This document shows, piece after piece, positions 26,991 through 35,673 of a DNA stretch of 64,000 nucleotides; position 1 is the stretch's first letter; each line of letters starts with the position of its first letter. The notes under the pieces are model-generated. The model saw only the letters and a list, made by a program, of their open reading frames with translations. It ran no database searches and was not told the origin of the DNA. The translations under genes were made by a program, and so were the position numbers. Source of the stretch: CAZDDB01 sp963843285 (GTDB taxonomy: Bacteria; Acidobacteriota; HRBIN11; JAKEFK01); the NCBI GenBank assembly GCA_963843285.1, contig CAWJJO010000006.1:1-64000 (forward strand), given 5' to 3'.

Positions 26991-28162
26991 ATGAAAGTGA
27001 TCATCGAGCCGGCTGACGGTGTGGGGCCACTATTAACCGCCATCAAGAACGCGAAGAAAAGTGTGGAGATTGCCGTCTTTCGCTTCGATCGCAAAGATAT
27101 CGAGACAGCGTTGGAGGCAGCGGCCGCGAAGGGGGTGAGGGTGACCGCCTTAATCGCATTTGCCAACCGCGGCGGCGAGCAAAACCTGCGGAAACTGGAA
27201 TTGCGCTTCCTCAATGCCGGAATCATTGTTGCGCGCAGTTCCAACGACCTGGTCCGCTATCACGATAAGTACATCGTGATCGATCGCCGTGTCCTTTATA
27301 TGCTTTCGTTCAATTTCACACATCTGGATATCGGACCGCAGCCGTGGCTTCGGCATCGTGAGCACAAACGTGAGCTGGGTACGCGAAGCAGTGAAACTGT
27401 TTCGGGCCGACTGCACCCGAACGACGTACGCGCCAAAGACGGAAACGTTTGTCGTCAGTCCTGCTAATTCCCGGAACGTACTGGGCTCTTTCCTGAAACG
27501 AGCGAAGAAACAATTGCTGATCTACGACCCGAAGATCTCGGACAAGGAGATGCTTCGCATCCTGCAGGAACGGGCGAAAGCCGGCGTCGAGATCAAGGTC
27601 ATTGGCCAGGTGGCCGGGCGCGTTCAGTTCGACGTACAAGAAACTGGCTGGCATACGTTTGCACACGCGCACGATTATTCGCGATGGACGCCAGGCCTTT
27701 GTCGGCAGCCAGAGCCTTCGTGCGGCGGAACTGGACTCGCGCCGCGAACTCGGCCTCATTGTTCAGGATGCGAAAGCCGTAAAGAAGCTGATCGATACCT
27801 TTGAATCGGACTGGGCCTTGACGAATGTAAAGACTGCGCCAGTCCCAACACCGAAAGAAACTCTGGCTCCCACGGACAAACCGGCGACCGCTTCAGAAAA
27901 GGAAGTGGAAAAGGCGGTTCAGGTCTTCACGAAGGAACTGGATCCACTCGCAGACACGGTGAAGAAAGCAGTGAGAAAAGCGGTGGCCAAGGCTGGTGAA
28001 GATGTTCTCAATGATAAGGATGTGAAGGACACGATGAAGAAGGTCGTCAAGCAGGCGGTAAAGGAAGCCGTCAAGGAAGCGGTCCAGGACGCCCAGGATG
28101 CTCAAGAAGTTCGAGGCGCCCAGGAAGCCAAAGACGCCAAGCCTAAGTCGACTCCGGAATAA
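26991..28162 (+). pseudogene. Phospholipase D-like protein with Lys/Ala-rich tail, two frameshifts
   Basis: Three consecutive frames make one protein: 26991 to about 27335, to about 27640, then to 28162. The first half has an HKD-type motif YHDKYIVID; the second half has LHTRTIIRDGRQAFVGSQSL, where Lys of HxK is replaced by Arg. This is the PLD/transphosphatidylase superfamily layout of two half-sites. The last 80 residues are Lys/Ala/Glu/Val-rich (KKAVRKAVAKAGED, VKQAVKEAVKEAVQDA), predicted to be a long helix or coiled coil. It follows the kinase-like gene by about 70 bases. No signal peptide is seen. Confidence 0.75.
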
Positions 28163-28254
28163 TTCATAGAACGATTCGGTGATGCCCCGGGGCTGATGGA
28201 TCGTTTTCGAAACTTCACCGACATGAAGTGTGAAATATTGTAGAGTGAAAGCAA

Positions 28255-30024
28255 ATGAATCTTCCCTCCTCATCGCGCACGAACAGCTTTGTAGCAGCGC
28301 TTCTCGTCATAGCCGTTCTCTATCTGGGACAGGAAGTTCTGATTCCATTAGCGCTGGCCTTGCTGTTAACTTTTCTTTTGGCTCCCGCGGTTCAAAGATT
28401 GCAACAACTGCATCTGCCGAGATTGCCGGCTGTACTGATCACGGGCATCTTGTCGTTTTCTCTGATTGGAATGATCGCCTGGATTATTGTCACTCAGACG
28501 CTTGGTCTTGTGGCGTCACTGCCGGGATACAAGGAGAATATTCAAACAAAGATCCGCGCATTGGGGCAGAATCAAAACCGGGGCTTGGAAAAAATTGCAG
28601 ATACGATTCAGGAATTGACGAAAGAAGTCTCCAAACTTTTACCGCCAAAGATTGATGAGCGCAAACCGGTTCCTGTTGAAGTCGTCGAACCACCTGACAA
28701 TGTTTTTAAGATCCTCCGTTCTGCTCTAATTCCGCTCTTGAAGCCGCTTGGCAAGGCGGCAGTTGTCATCATTTTTGTCATCTTCATGTTGCTGAAGCGA
28801 GAGGATTTGAAGGATCGGCTCTTTCGAATCATGGGTTCGGGGCATTTGCACCTGACCATGGAAGCGCTCGATGAGGCGGGCAGCCGCGTGTCACGCTATT
28901 TGTTGATGCAAACAATCATTAACGGCTCTATGGGTATTGCCGTGGCGATGGGCCTTTTCTTGATCGGCTTGCCGCATGCTCTCCTGTGGGGTTTTCTATC
29001 TGCTATTTTAAGATTCATTCCCTACGTGGGATCGTGGGTGGCAGCTGGCTTGCCGATTGCTCTCTCTGTTGCTGTCTTCAATAACTGGATCCCCACGGTC
29101 TCAGTGATCAGTCTTTTCGTTATCCTGGAATTAGTAACGAACAATGTGATCGAACCCTGGCTTTATGGCAAACATACAGGAGTCTCTTCGTTTGCATTGA
29201 TCGTTGCAGTTGTTTTTTGGACGTCGTTATGGGGACCTGCCGGACTTCTGTTATCAACTCCTCTCACGGTTTGCCTGGTTGTCATTGGAAAGTACGTCCC
29301 GCAGTTGCAATTTCTTAATATTTTGTTGGGAGATGAGCCCGGTCTTTCTCCCCAAATGCGTCTGTACCAACGTTTGGTTGCTGCAAACCGGGAGGAAGCA
29401 GACGAAATTGTGGAGGATTTCCAGAAAGAGAATGATCTCCCGACACTCTATGATGAATTGCTCATTCCGACGCTTGTCCTTGCGGAGAGGGACATGATTG
29501 AAGGAGGTCTAAGCGAAGAAAGACATACGTACCTCTTGGAAAGTGTACGTGAGATCGCCGAAGAGTGCGCAGATAGGATGGATCAAAAAAAAGAAGATCA
29601 GCCCTTGCCCTCAGGCACTGCATTGAAGTTGTTGTGTTTGCCGGCTCGTACCATGGCGGATGAGATTTCCGCACTGCTTCTTGCGCGGCTGTCAGCAATG
29701 CTGCCGCAGGTCCAGGCAAGCCATCTCTCGTCAACTTCCTTACTGGGTGAAATGCTGAATCAAGTGACGGAATTGAATCCGGACATCATATGTATCTGCT
29801 CCTTGTCGCCGTCCGCTGTTTCGAAAGCGCGTTATGCACTTACACGGATCCAAGCGCGTTTTCAGAACGTACAGATTCTTGTCGGTTTATGGCTGACCAG
29901 GGAAGGGTTGGAGAAAGCGAAAGAACGGTTGGAATCCACAGGAAAGGGCAAGCTGGTGATTGCAAGTAACCTCCGCGAGGGGCTGGGCCACATAGAACAA
30001 TCGCAATTAGCCAAAGTGTCCTAG
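28255..30024 (+). CDS. AI-2E family permease with C-terminal Rossmann-like domain
   Basis: 589-residue protein. Residues 1-360 are the AI-2E/YdiK/TqsA-type permease: eight hydrophobic segments, the cytoplasmic-helix region ending RFIPYVGSWVAAGLPIAL, and VTNNVIEPWLYGKHTGVS. The remaining 230 residues are soluble, with ALKLLCLPARTMADEISALLLARL and ICICSLSPSAVSKARY resembling a B12-binding/Rossmann-like sensor domain. The family exports or senses small molecules, not specifically AI-2. The sensor-like tail is uncommon. A rho-independent hairpin follows. Confidence 0.88.
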   Translation: MNLPSSSRTNSFVAALLVIAVLYLGQEVLIPLALALLLTFLLAPAVQRLQQLHLPRLPAVLITGILSFSLIGMIAWIIVTQTLGLVASLPGYKENIQTKIRALGQNQNRGLEKIADTIQELTKEVSKLLPPKIDERKPVPVEVVEPPDNVFKILRSALIPLLKPLGKAAVVIIFVIFMLLKREDLKDRLFRIMGSGHLHLTMEALDEAGSRVSRYLLMQTIINGSMGIAVAMGLFLIGLPHALLWGFLSAILRFIPYVGSWVAAGLPIALSVAVFNNWIPTVSVISLFVILELVTNNVIEPWLYGKHTGVSSFALIVAVVFWTSLWGPAGLLLSTPLTVCLVVIGKYVPQLQFLNILLGDEPGLSPQMRLYQRLVAANREEADEIVEDFQKENDLPTLYDELLIPTLVLAERDMIEGGLSEERHTYLLESVREIAEECADRMDQKKEDQPLPSGTALKLLCLPARTMADEISALLLARLSAMLPQVQASHLSSTSLLGEMLNQVTELNPDIICICSLSPSAVSKARYALTRIQARFQNVQILVGLWLTREGLEKAKERLESTGKGKLVIASNLREGLGHIEQSQLAKVS

Positions 30025-30035
30025 ATTTGCAAAGA

Positions 30036-30073
30036 GAATCGAGAGCATCCGGAGGAATACCTCTCGATTCTTT
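30036..30073 (+). terminator. Terminator hairpin after AI-2E permease
   Basis: GAATCGAGAG and CTCTCGATTC form a perfect 10-bp stem with a 15-base loop, followed by TTTG. It lies between convergent genes and could serve both. Confidence 0.7.
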
Positions 30074-30081
30074 GCTAATTC

Positions 30082-30810
30082 TTATCGGATCTGCCCGTAA
30101 CGGATCGGCTCAATAATCATCGATCCCGCTTTCCGTTTGAAGTTGCCCAGATCCCACGTATCCCTATCGATGACGATGCTTTTCCCTCTGAATTTATCGT
30201 CCTCGAACAGGACAACCCGTACGCTCCCGTTCACCCGAACGGATTGGATGTCATCATCCAAACGTCCTTCCATGGACGCATATTGACCGATGCCGAACGC
30301 TCGCGCATATCCCTGGTAGCCGGTACCCGTAAAGACCGTTACGGCGCCCTGCTCAGGAGATCCATAATTATGATTATACGGCCCGTTATACTGCCCCTGA
30401 GATCCAGCTTGTTGCTGGAACGCAAACAACGGGTTCCGGTGGAAATAACCATCAGCATATCCTTCCACGTATCCTAAACGGAGATTTAAGTCTTCCCGCG
30501 AGACACTGTTTTGGTGATCTTCTGCTCCAAACTGGTACCCTCTATCCTCTGTTGTCGTCTGATATTCCCTATCATGACGAAAATCAAAGTTCCTTCTTGC
30601 CTGCTGATCAGCACTCCCGTGTCCGTAGCCGGCTGTATAGCCTGCCCGAAATGAATCATTCTGCTCATCGTACTGCGGATCATACGCATATACGAACGCA
30701 GCAAACGAAATCATAGTTACCATCAGAAGGAACACTCTTGTTCTGAACTTTGGATTTCGATCTATCTGCGGATTTGAATTTAAGATGTACGGTTTTTGGT
30801 TTTTTGTCAT
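30082..30810 (-). CDS. Secreted protein with beta/gamma-crystallin-like domain
   Basis: 242-residue exported protein starting at ATG 30810 (AAGGAG upstream). Signal segment FRTRVFLLMVTMISFAAFVYA, a central Gly/Tyr/His-rich linker (FRAGYTAGYGHGSADQQARR), then a C-terminal Greek-key region (VTVFTGTGYQGYARAFGIG and VRVVLFEDDKFRGKSIVID) that matches beta/gamma-crystallin motifs, a Ca2+-binding fold. Function unknown, likely stress or envelope related. Its reverse-strand upstream region has only a weak -24/-12 match. It is convergent with AI-2E and divergent from the cytochrome locus. Confidence 0.8.
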   Translation of the reverse strand: MTKNQKPYILNSNPQIDRNPKFRTRVFLLMVTMISFAAFVYAYDPQYDEQNDSFRAGYTAGYGHGSADQQARRNFDFRHDREYQTTTEDRGYQFGAEDHQNSVSREDLNLRLGYVEGYADGYFHRNPLFAFQQQAGSQGQYNGPYNHNYGSPEQGAVTVFTGTGYQGYARAFGIGQYASMEGRLDDDIQSVRVNGSVRVVLFEDDKFRGKSIVIDRDTWDLGNFKRKAGSMIIEPIRYGQIR

Positions 30811-31063
30811 ACATTCTCCTTTTGTTTGAAACTCGAAACTTGAAGCAGCGGGGAAGTACCCTACAGGGTAGTGATTGTTGAAGCTGGGCTTGCTACGCGA
30901 TACTTCTGAGCATCCTTCGAAGCCATTCAAAGTATACATTCGCAATTGTCCGGAAGATGTCCTTGAAAGCGCTAGTTTTCTGTCGGATTATCGCCAGGCT
31001 GCCGTAGTTATGAGTTGGTATTGAAAGGTGAGCGACAAAGCATTGTTGCAAGACTGCCGAAAC

Positions 31064-31148
31064 CTGGACAATTATGTCCTACGTATAACCTCATCAAATC
31101 AATGAGCTAAACAAGAACCTGGAAAACCGCTAGGACAAAAGATTCCTA
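31064..31148 (+). promoter_or_regulatory. Paired enhancer-like dyads (array E)
   Basis: Dyad E1 at 31064-31081 is CTGGAC-N6-GTCCTA; dyad E2 at 31131-31148 is TAGGAC-N6-TTCCTA. Centres are 67 bp apart and E2 ends 72 bp before the sigma-54 promoter of the decaheme operon. Confidence 0.7.
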
Positions 31149-31219
31149 CTTTTCATTGTGTTTCGAGACGTGATTTCTCTGTCCACACCCTGTAGTTTCC
31201 TTCGCTCGCAGAAACATTT

Positions 31220-31235
31220 TGGCGTATTATTTGCA
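31220..31235 (+). promoter_or_regulatory. Sigma-54 promoter for decaheme cytochrome operon
   Basis: TGGCGTATTATTTGCA: -24 TGGC and -12 TTGCA with exact spacing. The first start codon at 31260 lies 25 bases downstream. Confidence 0.75.
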
Positions 31236-31259
31236 TAGGGCGTCATAAGGACAAGCTCG

Positions 31260-31379
31260 ATGAAACCCAGGACTTCTCATAGGATTCCGGCCGCCAGCGT
31301 ATTCAGGGCTGAAATTTTGACAATGATTGGACTGATTGTCCAAGTCGGTACTCTGCAGGCACCGGAGAAGAATGAATAA
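31260..31379 (+). CDS. Short ORF at head of cytochrome operon
   Basis: 39-codon frame (MKPRTSHRIPAASVFRAE, ending LQAPEKNE) with an AAGGAC site nine bases before ATG 31260, immediately downstream of the sigma-54 promoter. One hydrophobic stretch (ILTMIGLIVQVG). It could be a small membrane peptide or a leader; there is no family match that I can recognise. The cytochrome start lies 35 bases further on. Confidence 0.4.
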   Translation: MKPRTSHRIPAASVFRAEILTMIGLIVQVGTLQAPEKNE

Positions 31380-31413
31380 TACGCGAGATATACGCGAATA
31401 ATTAGGAGGCGAA

Positions 31414-32340
31414 ATGCGGAACGCGAGGTTGTATCCGGCAATGATGATGATTTGCTTGTTGGGATTTTGGTTTGGGTCGCGCGTAACCGGAGAAGAAGAA
31501 AAAAGCGCACAACCGAAACAAGAGGCTGTGGAAACCAGTTCATATGCAGGCGCGCAGGCGTGTGCTGACTGTCACGAAGAGGAATTTAAGGCGCTTGAGA
31601 AATCGCCGCACGGGCAGGCTGCGTTTGCGTTGCGCTCCAGTCACGCGTGTGAGACCTGTCATGGTCCTGGCCAGGCACATATAGATTCGGGTGGAGACAC
31701 CTCTATGATCAAGAGCTTTGCTGCCCTGAAAGGCGATGAAGCCTCGCAAGTCTGTCTCGGATGTCACGAAACCGGAAAGCGGGTAAACTGGAAAGGAAGT
31801 ATCCATCAGCAGCGTGACCTTGCGTGTACCACCTGTCATACGGTGCATCATCCGAAATCAGACAATTGGCAGTTGAAGACATCGCGAGTGGAGGAGACTT
31901 GCAACGGCTGCCATGTGGAAGTGAAAGCGCAGATTCAGCGGACGTCCCACCATCCCATCCGGGAAGGGTTGATGTCGTGCAATGACTGTCACAACCCACA
32001 TGGAACCCTGACCCCGAAATTGATCTCAGCCAATTCAGTCAACGAGCAGTGTTATACATGTCATACGGAAAAAAGAGGGCCTTTTTTGTGGTCTCATCCT
32101 CCCGTTCAAGAAAACTGTTTGAACTGTCATATCCCGCACGGATCCAATCACGAAAAGTTACTTGTCCAAAACCGCCCGTGGCTCTGTCAGAGTTGCCATC
32201 TCGATACACGGCATCCCGGCACTCTCTATGATGCAACGAATCAACTGACTTCCAACAGGGAATTATCCAGATCCTGCTCAAATTGTCATCTCAATATCCA
32301 CGGCTCGAATCACCCATCCGGTAGAGTATTTACCCGATAA
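31414..32340 (+). CDS. Decaheme c-type cytochrome (MtrA/PioA/DmsE type)
   Basis: Periplasmic/outer-membrane-spanning multiheme cytochrome of 308 residues. After a signal peptide (LYPAMMMICLLGFWFGSRV), ten CxxCH heme sites are visible: CADCH, CETCH, CLGCH, CTTCH, CNGCH, CNDCH, CYTCH, CLNCH, CQSCH and CSNCH. Size and heme count fit the MtrA/PioA family that slots into an MtrB-type porin to conduct electrons across the outer membrane. The MtrB partner is the next gene, 12 bases on. AGGAGG precedes the start. Direction (metal reduction or iron oxidation) cannot be told from sequence; no outer-surface MtrC-type cytochrome was found in the window. Confidence 0.95.
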   Translation: MRNARLYPAMMMICLLGFWFGSRVTGEEEKSAQPKQEAVETSSYAGAQACADCHEEEFKALEKSPHGQAAFALRSSHACETCHGPGQAHIDSGGDTSMIKSFAALKGDEASQVCLGCHETGKRVNWKGSIHQQRDLACTTCHTVHHPKSDNWQLKTSRVEETCNGCHVEVKAQIQRTSHHPIREGLMSCNDCHNPHGTLTPKLISANSVNEQCYTCHTEKRGPFLWSHPPVQENCLNCHIPHGSNHEKLLVQNRPWLCQSCHLDTRHPGTLYDATNQLTSNRELSRSCSNCHLNIHGSNHPSGRVFTR

Positions 32341-32352
32341 GGAGGGACGATC

Positions 32353-34659
32353 ATGAGAGCAACGGAACAAAAACAAATTAAGATACTTCTATTTTTGATG
32401 TTTCTTGCATTGATGCCCCTTCCACTATGGTCGCAAGAAAGTAATCAGGAAACCCAGTCTGCTGAAACGACAGCAACTGCAACGCAGACACAACCGGCGT
32501 CCGAAGCGAACGAATCCACTGAGAATACGGAAGACACAAAGACCACGATTGATGGAACGGTTTCCGTATGGGGAACAGATGTTGTGGAAGACTCTTCCAA
32601 GGCGGAAGAATATGGAGAAGTTCCATCGGGATTTCTGATCGATGCATTGACCGTCGACGTGGATATGAAAGACGATCGCTTTATGGGTATCCGCGCGAAG
32701 AACGTCGGACTGAATGACGGCCGTTACGGATTCGACTACGGACTCAGCGGATCCTACAAGCTGAATATTGATTACACAAAAATTCCGCATCTTTTCAGCA
32801 AAGACGGTGAGACGATCTGGAATGAATCCGCTCCGGGAATCTGGACACTGCCCGATGCACTTCAGGGCGCAATTCAAGGCCTGAATGATGTTCCCACAAC
32901 AGATCCAAGCTATGCAAGCGGTCTTGCCAACCAAAGAGCCTTTATCAGTAGCCTGCTTTTGGACGCTCATCCACAGCAGCTTGGCTTGCAAAGAAATCGC
33001 GGAACGGTGGATTTTTCCCTTACGCCGAACACTCGTTGGAATTATGGCCTCGAGTATTTTCGCGAAAACAGAGATGGATTTCGACCATACGGAACAACGT
33101 TTGGATTTGGCTGGGTTACGGAATTACCCGAACATATCGATTACAACACGGACCGTGCTCGCGCCGGAGTAGAGTACGCAAGCAAGGGTAGAACCTTTGC
33201 CGCGGCATACGAGTTCTCGGGATTCCATAATGACCTTCAGTCCATGATCTGGGACAACCCGTACCGCCTGATTGATCGGGCTGAACAGACAGCCGGTGAC
33301 GGAACTTCCAGAGCGCGCGTCCAGCTTCCACCCAGCAATCACGCCAACGTGATCAGCCTGTCTGGCGCCACACCTGTTGGGAAAGGTAGAATTACGGGCG
33401 CTTTTTCTTACAACTCCTGGAAGGACGATGTGCAGCTCCTTCCTTATACAATCAATTCAGCCCTACCGCAGGTTGCGCTTCCGGCATCGACTTTTAACGG
33501 CGAATTGCGCAACATAAACGCCAATATCCGATACTACTTGCCGGTAGGCTCCAAATCGAACTTTACAGCCAACTACAGACTGTATGATCAGAGCAACCGA
33601 AACGACGAGCTGCTCTTTACAGCATTTGCCCCCACAGATTCGGGTGTCACTCTTGAAGACGAAGAAAACCCGCTTTTTGCATACAAAATCAACTCTATTG
33701 ATTTGGATTTTCAAAGGTCTCTCTCACGGTCACTTCGATGGTATGCCGGCTATGGGTTCAACCGCTGGGATCGCGAAGATCGCGATACCACACAGACGGA
33801 TACAAATACCATCCGGACGGGAGTGGATGTGACGGCTTCAGATAGACTCCTCCTGCACGCAAAATATCAATATGACCGGCGAAGATCAGATGAGTTCGAT
33901 CTGGACAATCCGGTCTTCGATGTGATTCCCCTCCGTCGTTTTGATACTGCCGATCTAAACCGGAACGTCTTTCGTGTAACCGCAGACATCACACTCAACG
34001 ATGCATCCAGTCTGGAAGTGAATGCGAGCCTGCAAAATAACGATTACACGAACACTCAGTATGGCTTACTCAAGACGAAATACTATACGGTCGGCGCGGA
34101 TTTCTCGTACGCCGTGACCGCCCGCTGTACCCTCAATGCCTGGTATGAACATGCGCAAAACAAGAGCGATCAGAACGGGCGACAGAGCGGCGCAACGCCT
34201 TCCACCTCTACCACATTTGATTGGGCTGCAAACATTGAAGACAAGTTTGATACTCTGGGAGTCGGTTCCCTGATCAAGTTTCGGAATGGGAAATGGGCAT
34301 GGAATACCGACTTCATTTATGCAACGGCGGACGGTTTCGTGGACCTTTTCGGTGGAACGTCCATCCGTCCAACGGGCGCTGTGGATCTTCCCAATGCCGA
34401 CGATACGGATCATTACGCCGCAAGAACCGGCCTGAGTGTTAAGGCATTTCCACATGCAAAATTTGCGATCAACTATTGGTTCGACAAATACACGATCAAC
34501 GATTTCGCGGAAAATGCTATCAAGACGGATCTCATAACAGTGACTGTTCAAACGCCAACCGGACCGGTTACATCATCCCCCGGTTTGATTCTACTCAATG
34601 CGCTTCAGGGAGACTATACATATCACACAGGATGGATCGCGTTCATCTATTCCTGGTAG
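32353..34659 (+). CDS. MtrB/PioB-type outer-membrane beta-barrel
   Basis: 768-residue outer-membrane porin that sheathes the decaheme cytochrome. Signal peptide to about residue 28 (LFLMFLALMPLPLWSQ), a Ser/Thr/Glu-rich linker to 70, then alternating beta strands across the rest, with the MtrB/PioB hallmarks of a PSGFLIDALTVD strand, GIRAKNVGLNDGRYGFDYG and YKLNIDYTKIPHLF. It ends with aromatic-rich HTGWIAFIYSW, typical of barrels recognised by the BAM machinery. The CxxC pair of Shewanella MtrB is not visible. AGGAGGG precedes the start. Confidence 0.9.
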   Translation: MRATEQKQIKILLFLMFLALMPLPLWSQESNQETQSAETTATATQTQPASEANESTENTEDTKTTIDGTVSVWGTDVVEDSSKAEEYGEVPSGFLIDALTVDVDMKDDRFMGIRAKNVGLNDGRYGFDYGLSGSYKLNIDYTKIPHLFSKDGETIWNESAPGIWTLPDALQGAIQGLNDVPTTDPSYASGLANQRAFISSLLLDAHPQQLGLQRNRGTVDFSLTPNTRWNYGLEYFRENRDGFRPYGTTFGFGWVTELPEHIDYNTDRARAGVEYASKGRTFAAAYEFSGFHNDLQSMIWDNPYRLIDRAEQTAGDGTSRARVQLPPSNHANVISLSGATPVGKGRITGAFSYNSWKDDVQLLPYTINSALPQVALPASTFNGELRNINANIRYYLPVGSKSNFTANYRLYDQSNRNDELLFTAFAPTDSGVTLEDEENPLFAYKINSIDLDFQRSLSRSLRWYAGYGFNRWDREDRDTTQTDTNTIRTGVDVTASDRLLLHAKYQYDRRRSDEFDLDNPVFDVIPLRRFDTADLNRNVFRVTADITLNDASSLEVNASLQNNDYTNTQYGLLKTKYYTVGADFSYAVTARCTLNAWYEHAQNKSDQNGRQSGATPSTSTTFDWAANIEDKFDTLGVGSLIKFRNGKWAWNTDFIYATADGFVDLFGGTSIRPTGAVDLPNADDTDHYAARTGLSVKAFPHAKFAINYWFDKYTINDFAENAIKTDLITVTVQTPTGPVTSSPGLILLNALQGDYTYHTGWIAFIYSW

Positions 34660-34660
34660 A

Positions 34661-34713
34661 AAAGCCAACTTGTAGACTTCTTTTCTGGGGGTTGTGCGAG
34701 GTCGGCTTTCCTT
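34661..34713 (+). terminator. Hairpin after MtrB-type gene
   Basis: AAAGCCAAC and GTCGGCTTT pair across a loop of about 30 bases and are followed by CCTTTCG. It is a weaker terminator-like structure between the barrel gene and a convergent ORF. Confidence 0.5.
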
Positions 34714-34717
34714 TCGT

Positions 34718-35251
34718 CTAGCCTTTGCCTGCATACGGATTGATGTCCGGGCCTGGAGGCGTGTCGGGAGCGTCACCCTGCAACTCGGGGCGAGTTTCAG
34801 GGGCTACCCGATTGTTTAAGTTAGGTGTGCTGTTGGCGGAACTTGGGTCCCCTTCCGGACTCGGATCCCTTACGAACCGATAGCGATCCGCCGTGCTGGG
34901 ATCAAACTCGATCGGCGGATCATTACTTAGTTCCGGACGCCCATCCGTGAATCCACCGCCCTGCATTTTCAGATTGCCTGCTGCGGAGAGATCTGTTGCC
35001 GAAGATATGTCGGCATCGGGATTTATGTAGCCGTCGTCATCATTTTCTTCCGCAGCCTCTTCTTCGGCATCCGTTTCTTCCGCGGCGGTGGCATCGGTCG
35101 AATTATCCGTTTCGGTCGTAGTTTCCGTTTCGGTTGTACTTCCGGATCCCGCAGTAGTTCCCGATCCGGTCGTTGTTTCAGATCCAGCCGCGCCGGCCGA
35201 ATTTCCAGCCGGGGAGTAGAGACCAACACCTGCGCTCTTTTCCCAATCCAT
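34718..35251 (-). CDS. Acidic low-complexity hypothetical ORF
   Basis: 177 codons in the longest ATG frame; Thr/Ser/Gly repeats (SGTTAGSGSTTETETTTET) then a Glu/Asp/Ala run and a Pro/Asn-rich end (DTPPGPDINPYAGKG). There is no ribosome site at 35251. The frame is open upstream past 35380 without a start, while a second frame from an ATG near 35400 reads plausibly (MRILLEKGYDQLSAGG) and stops near 35280, so a 5' frameshift is possible. No function assigned. Confidence 0.4.
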   Translation of the reverse strand: MDWEKSAGVGLYSPAGNSAGAAGSETTTGSGTTAGSGSTTETETTTETDNSTDATAAEETDAEEEAAEENDDDGYINPDADISSATDLSAAGNLKMQGGGFTDGRPELSNDPPIEFDPSTADRYRFVRDPSPEGDPSSANSTPNLNNRVAPETRPELQGDAPDTPPGPDINPYAGKG

Positions 35252-35498
35252 CGCGTCACCAAAGCTGGAGAATTTTAGCCAATACGTGGTGTTGACGATT
35301 CTTGCAACCAGGCATCCACAGTCGCCCGGTACAGCGAGCGTTCGAAATAAGTTCCTCCAGCAGAAAGCTGATCGTAACCTTTCTCCAATAGTATCCTCAT
35401 AATCTATGCTGTTTTTAGCATTCCTGCGATTTTTGTGGAAAAACCGTTGTGAAATGGGAACTACAAAATTAGAATAATCAGGGGTCGTGAACGTCCGA

Positions 35499-35618
35499 TT
35501 ATTTCTTGGACAGCTTGTTAATCATGACGACCAGAAGGACCACCACCAGTACACCGATCACCAACCAAATCCACATTCCTCCGCCCATCCAGCCACCCAT
35601 TCCGTCTGTATGATTCAT
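35499..35618 (-). CDS. Small Gly/Met-rich membrane protein
   Basis: 39-residue protein: MNHTDGMGGWMGGGMW, a single hydrophobic helix (IWLVIGVLVVVLLVVM) and a basic tail NKLSKK. Ends in Lys, as in positive-inside single-pass proteins. AAGGAG lies before the start at 35618. It sits 55 bases downstream of the Met-rich periplasmic protein, probably in one operon. Confidence 0.65.
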   Translation of the reverse strand: MNHTDGMGGWMGGGMWIWLVIGVLVVVLLVVMINKLSKK

Positions 35619-35673
35619 TCTTAAAGCTCCTTTCGTTGCGATGCGAGCAGCCCACATCAGGGGAGCGGCAGTG

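Noticed and set aside
30811..31063. Sigma-54 promoter for the beta/gamma-crystallin gene
   Set aside because: The only -24/-12 match on the reverse strand reads AGGGTAC/CCGC, too far from consensus to call.
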